Positions 14,525 to 22,673 of a stretch of 32,955 bases of DNA are shown one piece after another. Position 1 is the first letter of the stretch. Every line of letters begins with the position of its first letter. The stretch is from an uncultured Bacilli bacterium (lineage in GTDB: Bacteria > Bacillota_I > Bacilli_A > RF39 > UBA660), in NCBI GenBank assembly GCA_947589275.1, contig CANQAQ010000009.1, forward strand, positions 1 through 32,955, given 5' to 3'. The notes beneath the pieces were generated by a model. It was not told the DNA's origin. It ran no database searches and was given only the letters and a program-made list of their open reading frames with translations. The position numbers and the translations under genes were made by a program.

Positions 14525-16282
14525 TAAATATTTTCTTAAATTATTAATAGTATTTTTAGGTACTATTTTTAATAATTCTTCATCAGTTGCATTTATAATA
14601 CCAGATAGTGTTTTAAAATGTTTAATTAAATCTTTTCTTCTTTTTTCACCTATACCTGGTATATTATCTAATTTTGATGATAATGAACCTTTACTTCTAA
14701 TATCTTTATGGTAATTAATAGTAAATCTATGTACCTCTTCACTTATTCTTTCTAGATAGTGAAATAAATCACTATTTTTTTCTATAGGTATTTCTTTTTC
14801 ATTTGATACTAAAGCACATATTCTATGTTTATCATTTTTTTTCATACCATAAACAGGTATATCAAGACATAAATTATCTAGTATTTCCTTAGCTGCATTT
14901 ATTTGTATCAATCCACCATCTACTAATATTAAATCAGGTTTAATTAAATTATCATTTATAACTCTTATATATCTTCTTTCAATTACTTCTTGCATTAAAT
15001 GATAATCATCTTTTATATTACCAATTATTTTATATTTTCTATAATCTTTTTTACTTGGTTTACCATCTATAAATACAATCATACAACTTACAGTATATTC
15101 ACCAAATAAATGTGAATTATCAAATGATTCAATTCTATGTATATTTATATTAAGTAATTTAGACAATTCTTCATTTGCACGTATACTTTTATTTAAATCT
15201 TTTTTTATTAAATCAAATTTTTCATTTAACTTTATTTTAGCATTTTCATATGCCATTAGAACTAAATTCTTTTTAGGTCCTCTATTTGGAATTAATACTT
15301 TTACATTTAATATTTCACTTAAAATATTAGTATCTATATTAGATGGTAATAGTATTTCTTTTGGTTTATCATTATTATCATAAAATGATATAATAAAGTT
15401 ACTAAATAAATCAGTTTCATCTTCATTAAGCTCATATATATAACTATTTCTTTCAACTAAATTTCCATTTCTTAAATGAAGAACTTGTATTGATATAAAA
15501 TCTTCAAGTACATAATAATTAAATATATCCCTATTAATATTATCTTTTAAATCTATTTTCTGTTTTTCTAATACTTTTGATATATAATTTAGTAATTCTT
15601 TAATTTCATTTGCTCTTTCAAAATTTAATTTATTTGATTCCTCATACATTTCTTGTTTTAATTTATATACAATATCAGAATAATTACCATTTAAAAATGA
15701 TGTAATTTCTTTTACCATATCATCCATTTTTTGTTTTTCTATTTTTATTTTGCAATATCCAAGACATTCACCTATATGATAATATAAACATGGTTTATCT
15801 TCAAAAGTATTACATTTTCTTAATGGATATATTCTATTTAACATATTTACTATGTTTTTTGCAGCATATACATTTGGATATGGCCCAAATAATTTTTCAT
15901 TTTTTCTTTTTTTATTTTTTTTAGGCCTTATTACTTCAAGTTTTGGATACTTATCGTATGAAAGTGATATATATGGATATGTTTTATCATCCCTAAATAT
16001 AATATTATATTTAGGATCATATTTTTTAATTAAATTTATTTCTAATAAAAATGCCTCTTTTTCTGATTCAGTAATTATATATTCAAAATCAACTATATTT
16101 GAAACAAGTGCTTTTGTTTTACCAGTTTTAGAACCTGTAAAATAACTTGTTACCCTATTTTTTAATATTTTAGCTTTTCCTACATAAATAACTTTACCAG
16201 TATTATCTTTCATTAAGTAACAACCAGGTTTTTTAGGTAAAAGAGATAATTTTTGTTTTATATGTAATTTTATTTCATCCAT
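14513..16282 (-). CDS. uvrC: Excinuclease ABC subunit C
   Basis: Makes both incisions in nucleotide excision repair. The 589 aa are full length. In order: the GIY-YIG nuclease (PGCYLM 19-24, VIYVGKAK 31-38), four cysteines in the RKC...PCLYYHIGECLGYC region that match the family's iron-sulfur ligands, the UVR motif for UvrB contact (KLKQEMYEESNKLNFERANEI), the RNase H-like nuclease with DNSHLFG and VDGG, and C-terminal helix-hairpin-helix repeats (LDNIPGIGEKRR). The strong ribosome site AAGGAGGTGAT precedes the ATG. It has its own promoter divergent from yigZ and a terminator at its stop, so it is monocistronic. uvrA and uvrB are not in the window. Confidence 0.97.
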   Translation of the reverse strand: MDEIKLHIKQKLSLLPKKPGCYLMKDNTGKVIYVGKAKILKNRVTSYFTGSKTGKTKALVSNIVDFEYIITESEKEAFLLEINLIKKYDPKYNIIFRDDKTYPYISLSYDKYPKLEVIRPKKNKKRKNEKLFGPYPNVYAAKNIVNMLNRIYPLRKCNTFEDKPCLYYHIGECLGYCKIKIEKQKMDDMVKEITSFLNGNYSDIVYKLKQEMYEESNKLNFERANEIKELLNYISKVLEKQKIDLKDNINRDIFNYYVLEDFISIQVLHLRNGNLVERNSYIYELNEDETDLFSNFIISFYDNNDKPKEILLPSNIDTNILSEILNVKVLIPNRGPKKNLVLMAYENAKIKLNEKFDLIKKDLNKSIRANEELSKLLNINIHRIESFDNSHLFGEYTVSCMIVFIDGKPSKKDYRKYKIIGNIKDDYHLMQEVIERRYIRVINDNLIKPDLILVDGGLIQINAAKEILDNLCLDIPVYGMKKNDKHRICALVSNEKEIPIEKNSDLFHYLERISEEVHRFTINYHKDIRSKGSLSSKLDNIPGIGEKRRKDLIKHFKTLSGIINATDEELLKIVPKNTINNLRKYLKDK

Positions 16283-16311
16283 TATTAATCACCTCCTTAA
16301 TAATTTATTAT

Positions 16312-16320
16312 ATTATATCA
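16312..16320 (-). promoter_or_regulatory. Extended -10 promoter of uvrC
   Basis: Minus strand TGATATAAT, with TATAAT at 16312-16317. It is the same nine bases as at the mutL and transglutaminase-like promoters. It faces the yigZ promoter in an 87-bp divergent gap. Confidence 0.55.
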
Positions 16321-16324
16321 TATT

Positions 16325-16352
16325 TTGTATAAATTAAAATTTATAGTATAAT
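16325..16352 (+). promoter_or_regulatory. Sigma-A promoter of yigZ
   Basis: -35 TTGTAT (16325-16330), 16-bp spacer, TATAAT (16347-16352). Six bases later AGGTGA (16359-16364) precedes the ATG at 16370, predicting an 11-nt leader. Confidence 0.6.
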
Positions 16353-16369
16353 TACTTTAGGTGAAATAA

Positions 16370-16750
16370 ATGTATATTATTAATAAAAATGTAGAAAATG
16401 AATTAGTTATTAAAAAATCTAAATTTATTACTAAACTATACTATTTAGATGATATAGATAAAGTAGAAGAAATAATTAATAATTTAAAAAAAGAATATAA
16501 AAAGGCAACTCATATTACATATGCATATATAATAAATGGTAAAGAAAAAGCATTTGATGATGGTGAACCAAATAATACAGCAGGTAGACCAATACTTAAT
16601 GTACTTAAAAAAAAGAATGTAACAAATATTTTAGCTATTGTTATTAGATATTTTGGTGGGATTAAATTAGGTGCTGGAGGACTTGTTAGAGCATATACAA
16701 AAAGTGTTTCTATGGCATTTAAATTAATAGATATAAAAGAAAAAGAATAA
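16370..16750 (+). CDS. YigZ/IMPACT family protein, N-terminal domain only
   Basis: Protein of the UPF0029/IMPACT family. The 126-aa product has the full N-terminal domain: ITKLYYLDD, the HITYAYIING strand, FDDGEPNNTAGRPIL and the RYFGGIKLGAGGLVRAY signature. Bacterial YigZ/YvyE proteins are usually about 200-220 aa, with a C-terminal ferredoxin-like domain (DUF1949) that is absent here. The stop codon is followed at once by a terminator and then the amidoligase 3' end, so the missing domain is not hidden in another frame. Function is poorly known; the eukaryotic relative regulates translation stress signalling. AGGTGA precedes the ATG. Confidence 0.85.
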   Translation: MYIINKNVENELVIKKSKFITKLYYLDDIDKVEEIINNLKKEYKKATHITYAYIINGKEKAFDDGEPNNTAGRPILNVLKKKNVTNILAIVIRYFGGIKLGAGGLVRAYTKSVSMAFKLIDIKEKE

Positions 16751-16767
16751 TATTTATTCTTTTTTTT
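16741..16767. terminator. Terminator between yigZ and the amidoligase gene
   Basis: Perfect 10-bp stem AAAAGAATAA/TTATTCTTTT (16741-16750 with 16754-16763), 3-nt loop and a T-run to 16767. It covers the yigZ stop (16748-16750) and touches the amidoligase stop (16766-16768). It is probably bidirectional. Confidence 0.8.
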
Positions 16768-17716
16768 ACATTATATATTGCTTTAAAAAATACTTTTTAT
16801 CAACATCTTCTTTAAATACAGTATCTGTAAACTTTAATGCATCATCAATATAGATTTTTCCATATTCACTTAAATCAAAATTATCTAAAGACATATTATT
16901 AATTTTATAATCTAAAAAATCTATATCTATATTATCACTTTCTAAAGATGAAATTATACTACAAAACAAATTTATTTCATTTTGAATAATAATTGGATCA
17001 ATTGTACCATTACACATTCTAAATTCTATTGTATTTAAATAATTAAATATATCATAAAATGATATATTACCTAAATTTAATCCATATTTTTTATCTAAGA
17101 GTATATCACAAAATAAATTTTCTATTAAAGTAGATAAACTAGAGTAATTTAAATGACCTTTATAAGATTTTAAAAAATTTAATAATATTTTTCTAATTGG
17201 TATAGCATATTTATAAATTGCATCCCTTGGAGTATCTCCACAGTATCCAAATTTATATATTATATGTTCATATACTGTATATAACTTTAAAAAATTAAGA
17301 AATTTTTCAGGATTTTTTAAAGTAGCATCTTTTGAAACATGTACATGTAGTGCCATTCTATCATCAATTACTGCATTATATTTTTTTAATTTTTTACACA
17401 TTATATATAACTCTTTAAAATATTTTTCATCATTATTAAAAACTGGTGTTTTTACTTCTCCTCCAAATATCTTATCATCTACAATGTATGTAAAATCTAA
17501 ATCATTAGTAAATCTCCATTTACCATAATATAAATTTGATTTATCAACCATAAATTTATTTGCAACTTTAATCAACTTTTCTCTAGGTGCATTTCCATAT
17601 TCAATTTCTACTCCAAATTTTATATCACTATCAAAATTAAGTTTTTTTCTATATGAAATATTAGTATTTTTTAGAATATTTAATAGTTCACATCTATCAA
17701 TATTTAATAATTCCAT
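16766..17716 (-). CDS. Amidoligase-family enzyme (glutamine-synthetase/GCS fold)
   Basis: Putative ATP-dependent amide (isopeptide) bond-forming enzyme of the Amidoligase_2-type family. Family landmarks in the 316-aa product are GVEIE at residues 35-39, WRFTNDLD around 67-74, GGEVKTP at 85-91, the metal-binding HVHVS with His124 and His126, and EFRMCNGTID at 231-240. Such enzymes are predicted to ligate amino acids or amines to carboxylates of peptides or metabolites and often sit by a GATase; none is adjacent here. The ATG at 17716 (GAGGGA before it) is chosen over an in-frame upstream ATG that would overlap its promoter. A perfect-consensus promoter drives it as a one-gene unit. The substrate is unknown. 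Confidence 0.75.
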   Translation of the reverse strand: MELLNIDRCELLNILKNTNISYRKKLNFDSDIKFGVEIEYGNAPREKLIKVANKFMVDKSNLYYGKWRFTNDLDFTYIVDDKIFGGEVKTPVFNNDEKYFKELYIMCKKLKKYNAVIDDRMALHVHVSKDATLKNPEKFLNFLKLYTVYEHIIYKFGYCGDTPRDAIYKYAIPIRKILLNFLKSYKGHLNYSSLSTLIENLFCDILLDKKYGLNLGNISFYDIFNYLNTIEFRMCNGTIDPIIIQNEINLFCSIISSLESDNIDIDFLDYKINNMSLDNFDLSEYGKIYIDDALKFTDTVFKEDVDKKYFLKQYIM

Positions 17717-17744
17717 ATTATCCCTCTTTTTTTCTAAATTGAAT

Positions 17745-17772
17745 ATTATATCCAAATTATTATATTTGTCAA
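17745..17772 (-). promoter_or_regulatory. Perfect-consensus sigma-A promoter of the amidoligase gene
   Basis: Minus strand: TTGACA (17767-17772), 16-bp spacer, TATAAT (17745-17750). The -35 merges with the T-run of the smc terminator. The A-rich leader ending AAAAAAAGAGGGA is like that of the 71-aa gene at 6216-6431. Confidence 0.8.
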
Positions 17773-17798
17773 AAAAATTATATCTTTCGATATAATTT
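17771..17798 (-). terminator. Terminator of smc
   Basis: Perfect 10-bp stem (17775-17784 with 17789-17798) closed by C-G around a GAAA tetraloop on the minus strand, followed by seven T. It overlaps the smc stop codon (17797-17799). Confidence 0.85.
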
Positions 17799-20739
17799 AT
17801 TTAATTTCTTCTAACTTAACACTAACTAATTTAGATACTCCGGATTCTTGCATTGTTATACCATATAAAACATCAGCATATTCCATTGTTTTCTTTTTAT
17901 GTGTAATTATAATAAACTGAGTTTTATTTCTAAATTTTGATAAAAATTTACCAAAATTATCAACATTTACTTCATCTAAAGCTGCTTCTACTTCATCTAA
18001 GATACAAAATGGTACTGGTCTTGTTTTTAATATAGCAAATAGTAAAGAAATTGCAGTTAAAGTTTTTTCACCACCAGATAAAAGAGAAATATGTTGTAAT
18101 TTTTTACCAGGTGGAAGCGCAACTATATCTATTCCAGTTTCTAATAAATTATTTGGATCAGTTAACTTAAGTTCTGCAGTACCACCACCAAATAATTCTT
18201 TAAATACATTTTTAAACTCTTCTTTAACAATCGAAAAAGTTGATTTAAATCTTTCTTTCATTACTTCATCCATTTCATCTATAATTTCAAGAAGCATATC
18301 TTCAGCATTTAATAAATCTTCTTTTTGTTTATTTAAAAATTCATATCTTTCACTTAATCTATCATATTCTTCTATTGCGCCAACATTAACATCACCAAGT
18401 GACCTAATTTCATTTTTAAGATTACTTACAATATTTCTTACAACATCCTTATCATCATTTAAAATATAATTTTCTTTAGCTTTTTCATATGTTATAGAAT
18501 ATTCTTCAGATAATATATTAAGTAAATTATCTAATTTAACATCAAGTCTACTTATATTTATTTCATGTTGCTTTAATTCATTTTGAATTTTATTAAACTC
18601 ACTATTTGAACTTTTTAAAGACGTTTCGTTATTAATTAAATCCTCTTGCTCTATTTCTAATTTTTTTCTTAATTTTTCTATTTCAATAATTAAATTATCT
18701 TTTTCTTTTATAGCTAAATAATATTCATTTATTATTTTATCTTCTTCTTTACTAATTACATTATTAACAACATTTTGATTATTATTAAATTCAAGTTCTA
18801 AAGAAGATTTTGTAATATTAAGTTCATTAATTCTATCTTTTTTATTTTTTAATACTTCACTATTTGTAGTTAATGAAATTAATATACTATTTTTTTTATT
18901 TTCAATATTACTATATAATTCATCTATTTCATTTATTTTATTTTCTTGTTCATTTATATCATTTTGAATAGAATCTATTTTTTTTATAATATTCTCAAGC
19001 TCATATCTATCTTTTATTATTGAACTTTTCTTTAATGCTCCACCAGTTATAGATCCTCCAATATTTACTACTTCACCAGTAATAGTTACAACTCTATATC
19101 TATTATTAATTAATTTAGATAATCTATTAGCATTATCTATATTATCACATATGATTATATTTCCAAGTAAATAAAGTAGCACATCTTTATATTTTAAATC
19201 AAACTCTATAAGATTTGATGCAATATCTATAAAACCTTGTTCTCTTCTTATTTTATTATATGTATCACTATCTATATTTTTTGGTTTTATTACATTAAGT
19301 GGTAAAAAAGTTGCTCTACCTAAATTATTATCTTTTAGATATCTAATCGCATCTTTTGCAGAATTTTCATTATCACATACAACATAAGAAGATGATGATG
19401 ATAATGCTATATCAATTGCAGTGCTATATTTTTCTTCGGTTTGTATTAAATTACCTACTACATTATGAATACCTAATAATACTGGATTATTTAAAATATT
19501 TTTTACACCATAAGGAAGATTAGAATTACTTTCTATTGAATTTATAAGTATATCTTTTTTATGAATAAATTCTTCCTTACTTCTAATATTATAATTTAGA
19601 TCTTTAATTAATTTTTCTTTTTCATTATTAATTTCATCTAGTTTTTTTATATTTTCATCTAGTTTTGATGAAAGTAGTTTATTATCTTCTTCTTCTTTTT
19701 GTATTTCAATTGTTATAGTATCTATTTTAGTTTTTGTATCTAAAATTTTTTCTTTTAATGTTACTATATTATCATGAAGTTTTATATCATCAGAATTATA
19801 TTTACTTCTTTCTTTTATAAGATCTTTTTCACCAGATGTTTTTTCAACTTTTGATGATACTTCTATAAGTTTTTGTTGTTTTTCATATATTTCATTATTA
19901 AGATTATTTATATTATTTTTTATATTTTCTATTAATGCTTGTTCTTTTGATGATTCAGTTACCATTTTAGTAATTGAATCAGTTAATATAGTAACTCTTT
20001 CTTTACTAAATTTATAATCATAATTATAATTTTCTATATCATGAACAACTAGTGCTATTTCTTTTTCTTTTAACTCAGCTTTCTTTGATAAATAAATTTT
20101 TGCATCTTCACTTTGTTTTTTTAAGGGAACTATATTTGTATTTAGTTCTTCTAATATATCATTTACTCTATCTAAATTTTCATGTGTCCTAGAAAGTTTT
20201 CTTAGTGCTTCATCTTTTCTTTTTTTATATTTTAATACACCAGATGCTTCTTCAAATATTATTCTTCTATCTTCAGGTTTACCTGATAATATATTAGAAA
20301 CATCACCTTGAGATATAATATTAAATGATTCTTTCGATGCACCTGTATCCATAAATAAATCAAGTATATCTTTAAGTCTACATTTTTCATTATTTATGAA
20401 ATATTCATTTTCACCAGTTCTATATATAGTTCTTTTAATTGATACTTCATCTATATCAAGTGATAAATATCTATCTGTATTATCAAATAATAGAGTAACT
20501 GATGCATAATTTGATGCTTTACGACTCTTACTTCCAGAAAATATTACATCACTCATCGCACCTTCCCCTCTTAATTGTTTTACAGATTGTTCACCAAGTA
20601 CCCATCTTACAGCATCTACTACGTTACTTTTACCAGATCCATTAGGTCCAACTATTCCAGAAATACCATTATCAAATTCTATACTAATTTTTTCAGCAAA
20701 TGATTTAAATCCAGATGCTCTAATTTGCTTTAAATACAT
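17797..20739 (-). CDS. smc: Chromosome partition protein SMC, short-armed
   Basis: Condensin ATPase that extrudes DNA loops and aids chromosome segregation with ScpA/ScpB. The N-terminal head has Walker A GPNGSGKS (31-38), QLRGEGAMSDVIFSGS and the ISQGDVSNIL segment. Coiled coil 1 spans about 172-405, the hinge about 408-568 (ending NIGGSITGGALKK), coil 2 about 575-810, and the C-terminal head has LSGGEKTLTAISLLFAIL and CILDEVEAALDEVNV. At 980 aa it is about 200 shorter than B. subtilis SMC (1186), and the loss is roughly equal in the two coils. A promoter (TTGATT, 17 bp, TATAAT at 20771-20776) lies at the end of rnc. The rnc-smc pairing is conserved in Firmicutes; ftsY is not next in line. 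Confidence 0.96.
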   Translation of the reverse strand: MYLKQIRASGFKSFAEKISIEFDNGISGIVGPNGSGKSNVVDAVRWVLGEQSVKQLRGEGAMSDVIFSGSKSRKASNYASVTLLFDNTDRYLSLDIDEVSIKRTIYRTGENEYFINNEKCRLKDILDLFMDTGASKESFNIISQGDVSNILSGKPEDRRIIFEEASGVLKYKKRKDEALRKLSRTHENLDRVNDILEELNTNIVPLKKQSEDAKIYLSKKAELKEKEIALVVHDIENYNYDYKFSKERVTILTDSITKMVTESSKEQALIENIKNNINNLNNEIYEKQQKLIEVSSKVEKTSGEKDLIKERSKYNSDDIKLHDNIVTLKEKILDTKTKIDTITIEIQKEEEDNKLLSSKLDENIKKLDEINNEKEKLIKDLNYNIRSKEEFIHKKDILINSIESNSNLPYGVKNILNNPVLLGIHNVVGNLIQTEEKYSTAIDIALSSSSSYVVCDNENSAKDAIRYLKDNNLGRATFLPLNVIKPKNIDSDTYNKIRREQGFIDIASNLIEFDLKYKDVLLYLLGNIIICDNIDNANRLSKLINNRYRVVTITGEVVNIGGSITGGALKKSSIIKDRYELENIIKKIDSIQNDINEQENKINEIDELYSNIENKKNSILISLTTNSEVLKNKKDRINELNITKSSLELEFNNNQNVVNNVISKEEDKIINEYYLAIKEKDNLIIEIEKLRKKLEIEQEDLINNETSLKSSNSEFNKIQNELKQHEINISRLDVKLDNLLNILSEEYSITYEKAKENYILNDDKDVVRNIVSNLKNEIRSLGDVNVGAIEEYDRLSERYEFLNKQKEDLLNAEDMLLEIIDEMDEVMKERFKSTFSIVKEEFKNVFKELFGGGTAELKLTDPNNLLETGIDIVALPPGKKLQHISLLSGGEKTLTAISLLFAILKTRPVPFCILDEVEAALDEVNVDNFGKFLSKFRNKTQFIIITHKKKTMEYADVLYGITMQESGVSKLVSVKLEEIK

Positions 20740-20770
20740 ATCATCAACTTCCCTACTATACGTAATTTAT

Positions 20771-20799
20771 ATTATACAATAAAGATATTTTTAAATCAA
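20771..20799 (-). promoter_or_regulatory. Sigma-A promoter of smc
   Basis: Minus strand: -35 TTGATT (20794-20799, overlapping the rnc TGA stop), 17-bp spacer, TATAAT (20771-20776). It allows smc expression independent of rnc. Confidence 0.6.
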
Positions 20800-21467
20800 G
20801 AATCTATAAATTTAGCCTGTTTACTAAGTGCATCTTTTGCAGCTTCTTGCTCTGCTTCTTTTTTGCTTCCTGCAACACCAACTCCAAGCGTTACATTATC
20901 AAGTTTTACTGCTATAGTAAACGTTTTATCATGAGATGGCCCTGTTTCATTTATTACTTCATAAATTACACTTTCTTTATCAGATTGAATTAATTCTTGT
21001 AAAGTAGATTTATAATCTTTTAAAAATAAATCTTCTTTATTTTCAATTGATTTAATAACGGTATCATATATTATTTCTTTTACCTTATTAAATCCATATG
21101 TTATATATATAGATGCTAAAAATGCTTCAAATACATCTGCAAGTATAGCTTTTCTATTTCTTCCACCTGTAGATTCTTCACCCTTACCAAGTCTTAAGTA
21201 TTTTCCAAAATTTAATCTTTTTGAATATTCATAAAGAGCGTTTTCACAAACATAACTAGCTCTTATTTTAGTCATTTCACCTTCAGTTAAATGTTCATTA
21301 ATATATAAATATTCACTTACTATAAAATCTAATATTTTATCTCCTAAAAATTCTAATCTTTCATAGTCTTCACCTTTTTTTGTTTCATTAACATATGAAG
21401 AATGAGTAAAAGCTCTCTTTATCAACTTTTCATTTAAATTAATACCATATTTTTCTTCTAATTCCAA
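20796..21467 (-). CDS. rnc: Ribonuclease III (probable TTG start)
   Basis: Double-strand-specific endoribonuclease that processes rRNA precursors and other RNAs. With the TTG start the product is 223 aa. The catalytic domain has ERLEFLGDKILD with Glu39 and Asp43 (a Lys replaces the usual Ala after Asp43) and DVFEAFLASIY with Asp111 and Glu114. A C-terminal dsRNA-binding domain runs from about residue 150 to 215. The first in-frame start, GTG at 21474-21476, lies within the AGGTGA ribosome site itself, which precedes TTG (21465-21467) by 5 nt, so TTG is the likely start. It ends in TGA. An extended -10 promoter lies at 21484-21492. Confidence 0.94.
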   Translation of the reverse strand: MELEEKYGINLNEKLIKRAFTHSSYVNETKKGEDYERLEFLGDKILDFIVSEYLYINEHLTEGEMTKIRASYVCENALYEYSKRLNFGKYLRLGKGEESTGGRNRKAILADVFEAFLASIYITYGFNKVKEIIYDTVIKSIENKEDLFLKDYKSTLQELIQSDKESVIYEVINETGPSHDKTFTIAVKLDNVTLGVGVAGSKKEAEQEAAKDALSKQAKFIDS

Positions 21468-21483
21468 TTTAATCACCTAATTA

Positions 21484-21492
21484 ATTTTAACA
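21484..21492 (-). promoter_or_regulatory. Extended -10 promoter of rnc
   Basis: Minus strand TGTTAAAAT, with TAAAAT at 21484-21489. The -35 is weak. It is five bases from AGGTGA (21473-21478), so the transcript should begin at its ribosome site and a GTG start would leave no leader. Confidence 0.5.
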
Positions 21493-21539
21493 TAATTACA
21501 AATAAAATTAAATATTATCTATTATAATTTGAATTTTTA

Positions 21540-21548
21540 TGTTAGAAT
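21540..21548 (+). promoter_or_regulatory. Extended -10 promoter of the yidD operon
   Basis: TGTTAGAAT, with TAGAAT at 21543-21548, six bases before AGGTGA (21555-21560). A second TATAAT lies at 21523-21528, so two starts are possible. Confidence 0.4.
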
Positions 21549-21564
21549 GTTATTAGGTGATAAT

Positions 21565-21798
21565 ATGAGTCGTCTAATGATCTTTATTATTAAAATTTAT
21601 AAAAGCATACCTTCAAATATCCATAATGCATGTAGATTCACACCTACTTGTTCAACATATGCTATTCAGGCATATGAAAATTATGGTTTTTTTAAAGGAA
21701 CTTTTTTAACGATTAAAAGATTATTAAGATGTACCCCATTTGGGTCATATGGATATGATCCAGTTGAAATTAGGAGGAAAAATGAAAAGAACACTTAA
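21565..21798 (+). CDS. yidD: YidD membrane protein insertion efficiency factor
   Basis: Small membrane-associated protein that aids YidC/Sec insertion of membrane proteins. The 77-aa product has the family core CRFTPTCSTYAIQAYENYG (residues 23-41), then GTFLTIKRLLRCTPFGSYGYDPV. The usual RCHP is RCTP here. The ATG at 21565 follows AGGTGA by 4 nt; an in-frame ATG 12 codons upstream lacks a ribosome site. In many bacteria yidD lies with rnpA-yidC near the origin. Here it leads an operon with a ZnuA-like lipoprotein that overlaps its last 17 bases. Confidence 0.9.
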   Translation: MSRLMIFIIKIYKSIPSNIHNACRFTPTCSTYAIQAYENYGFFKGTFLTIKRLLRCTPFGSYGYDPVEIRRKNEKNT

Positions 21799-22645
21799 AT
21801 TATTTATTATAGTTACTATGATTATAATACTTACAGGATGTTTAAATAAGGATTCTATGGAAGATATAACTATTTACACAAGTGTATATCCAATTGAATA
21901 TGTTATTGAAAAATTATATGGAGATTATTCTAATGTAATAAGTTTTTATCCTAGTGATGCAAATCCATATGAATATAAATTAACTAAAAAACAAATACAA
22001 GATTATAGTAAGAGTAATTTAATTATTTATAATGGAATAGATAAAGAAACTGATTATATTGCAGAAATGCTAAATATTAATAAGAATTTAAAAATAATAG
22101 ATGCAACTGCTAGAATTGAATATGAAAATACAATGGATGAAATATGGATAAATCCATCAAGTTTATTAACAATTGCGCAAAATATAAAAACAGGATTTAA
22201 GGAATACATAAATAGTAGTTATCTTCAAAAAGAAATAGATAATAATTATAACGAGTTAAAACTTCAAATTTCTACTATTGATGCTGAAATGAAAGAAATG
22301 GTTAATAATGCTTCAAATAAAACAATTATTGTTAGTAGTAACGATTTTAACTTTTTAGAAAAATACGGTTTTAATATTATATCTTTAGATGAAAAAACAG
22401 TAACTGATAAAATAATATCAGATGCTAAAAAAATTATAAGTAATAAAGATGTTAATTATATATTTGTAAAAAAGGGTGAAGTTAATAGTAGTGTTATAGA
22501 AGACATAAAAAATTCTTACCCATCTATTCAAATACTTGAAATAGATATGTTAAATACAATATCAAATGAAGATAGAAATGATAAAAAAGATTATATAACT
22601 ATAATGTATGAAAATATTGATAATTTTAAGAAAGAATTATATTAA
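21782..22645 (+). CDS. ZnuA/TroA-like lipoprotein without histidine metal ligands
   Basis: Predicted surface lipoprotein of 287 aa resembling zinc/manganese ABC substrate-binding proteins. A signal sequence ends in lipobox LTGC (17-20). The TroA-type fold is recognisable in VYPIEYVIEKLYGD (35-48), SDANPYEYKLTKKQ (58-71), SNLIIYNG (78-85), DEIWINPSSLLTIAQNI (119-135) and EKYGFNIISLDEKT (193-206). In metal-binding members these blocks carry His ligands (the PHDYE, DPHVW and NHxAF-type motifs). Here they read PYEYK, DEIWI and SSNDF, and the whole protein has no histidine. No permease or ATPase gene is adjacent. It may bind another ligand or have a structural or assembly role. AGGAGG precedes the ATG within the yidD end. 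Confidence 0.75.
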   Translation: MKRTLKLFIIVTMIIILTGCLNKDSMEDITIYTSVYPIEYVIEKLYGDYSNVISFYPSDANPYEYKLTKKQIQDYSKSNLIIYNGIDKETDYIAEMLNINKNLKIIDATARIEYENTMDEIWINPSSLLTIAQNIKTGFKEYINSSYLQKEIDNNYNELKLQISTIDAEMKEMVNNASNKTIIVSSNDFNFLEKYGFNIISLDEKTVTDKIISDAKKIISNKDVNYIFVKKGEVNSSVIEDIKNSYPSIQILEIDMLNTISNEDRNDKKDYITIMYENIDNFKKELY

Positions 22646-22673
22646 TTTTGTTTGGAGGTTTTGGATTAGTAGT

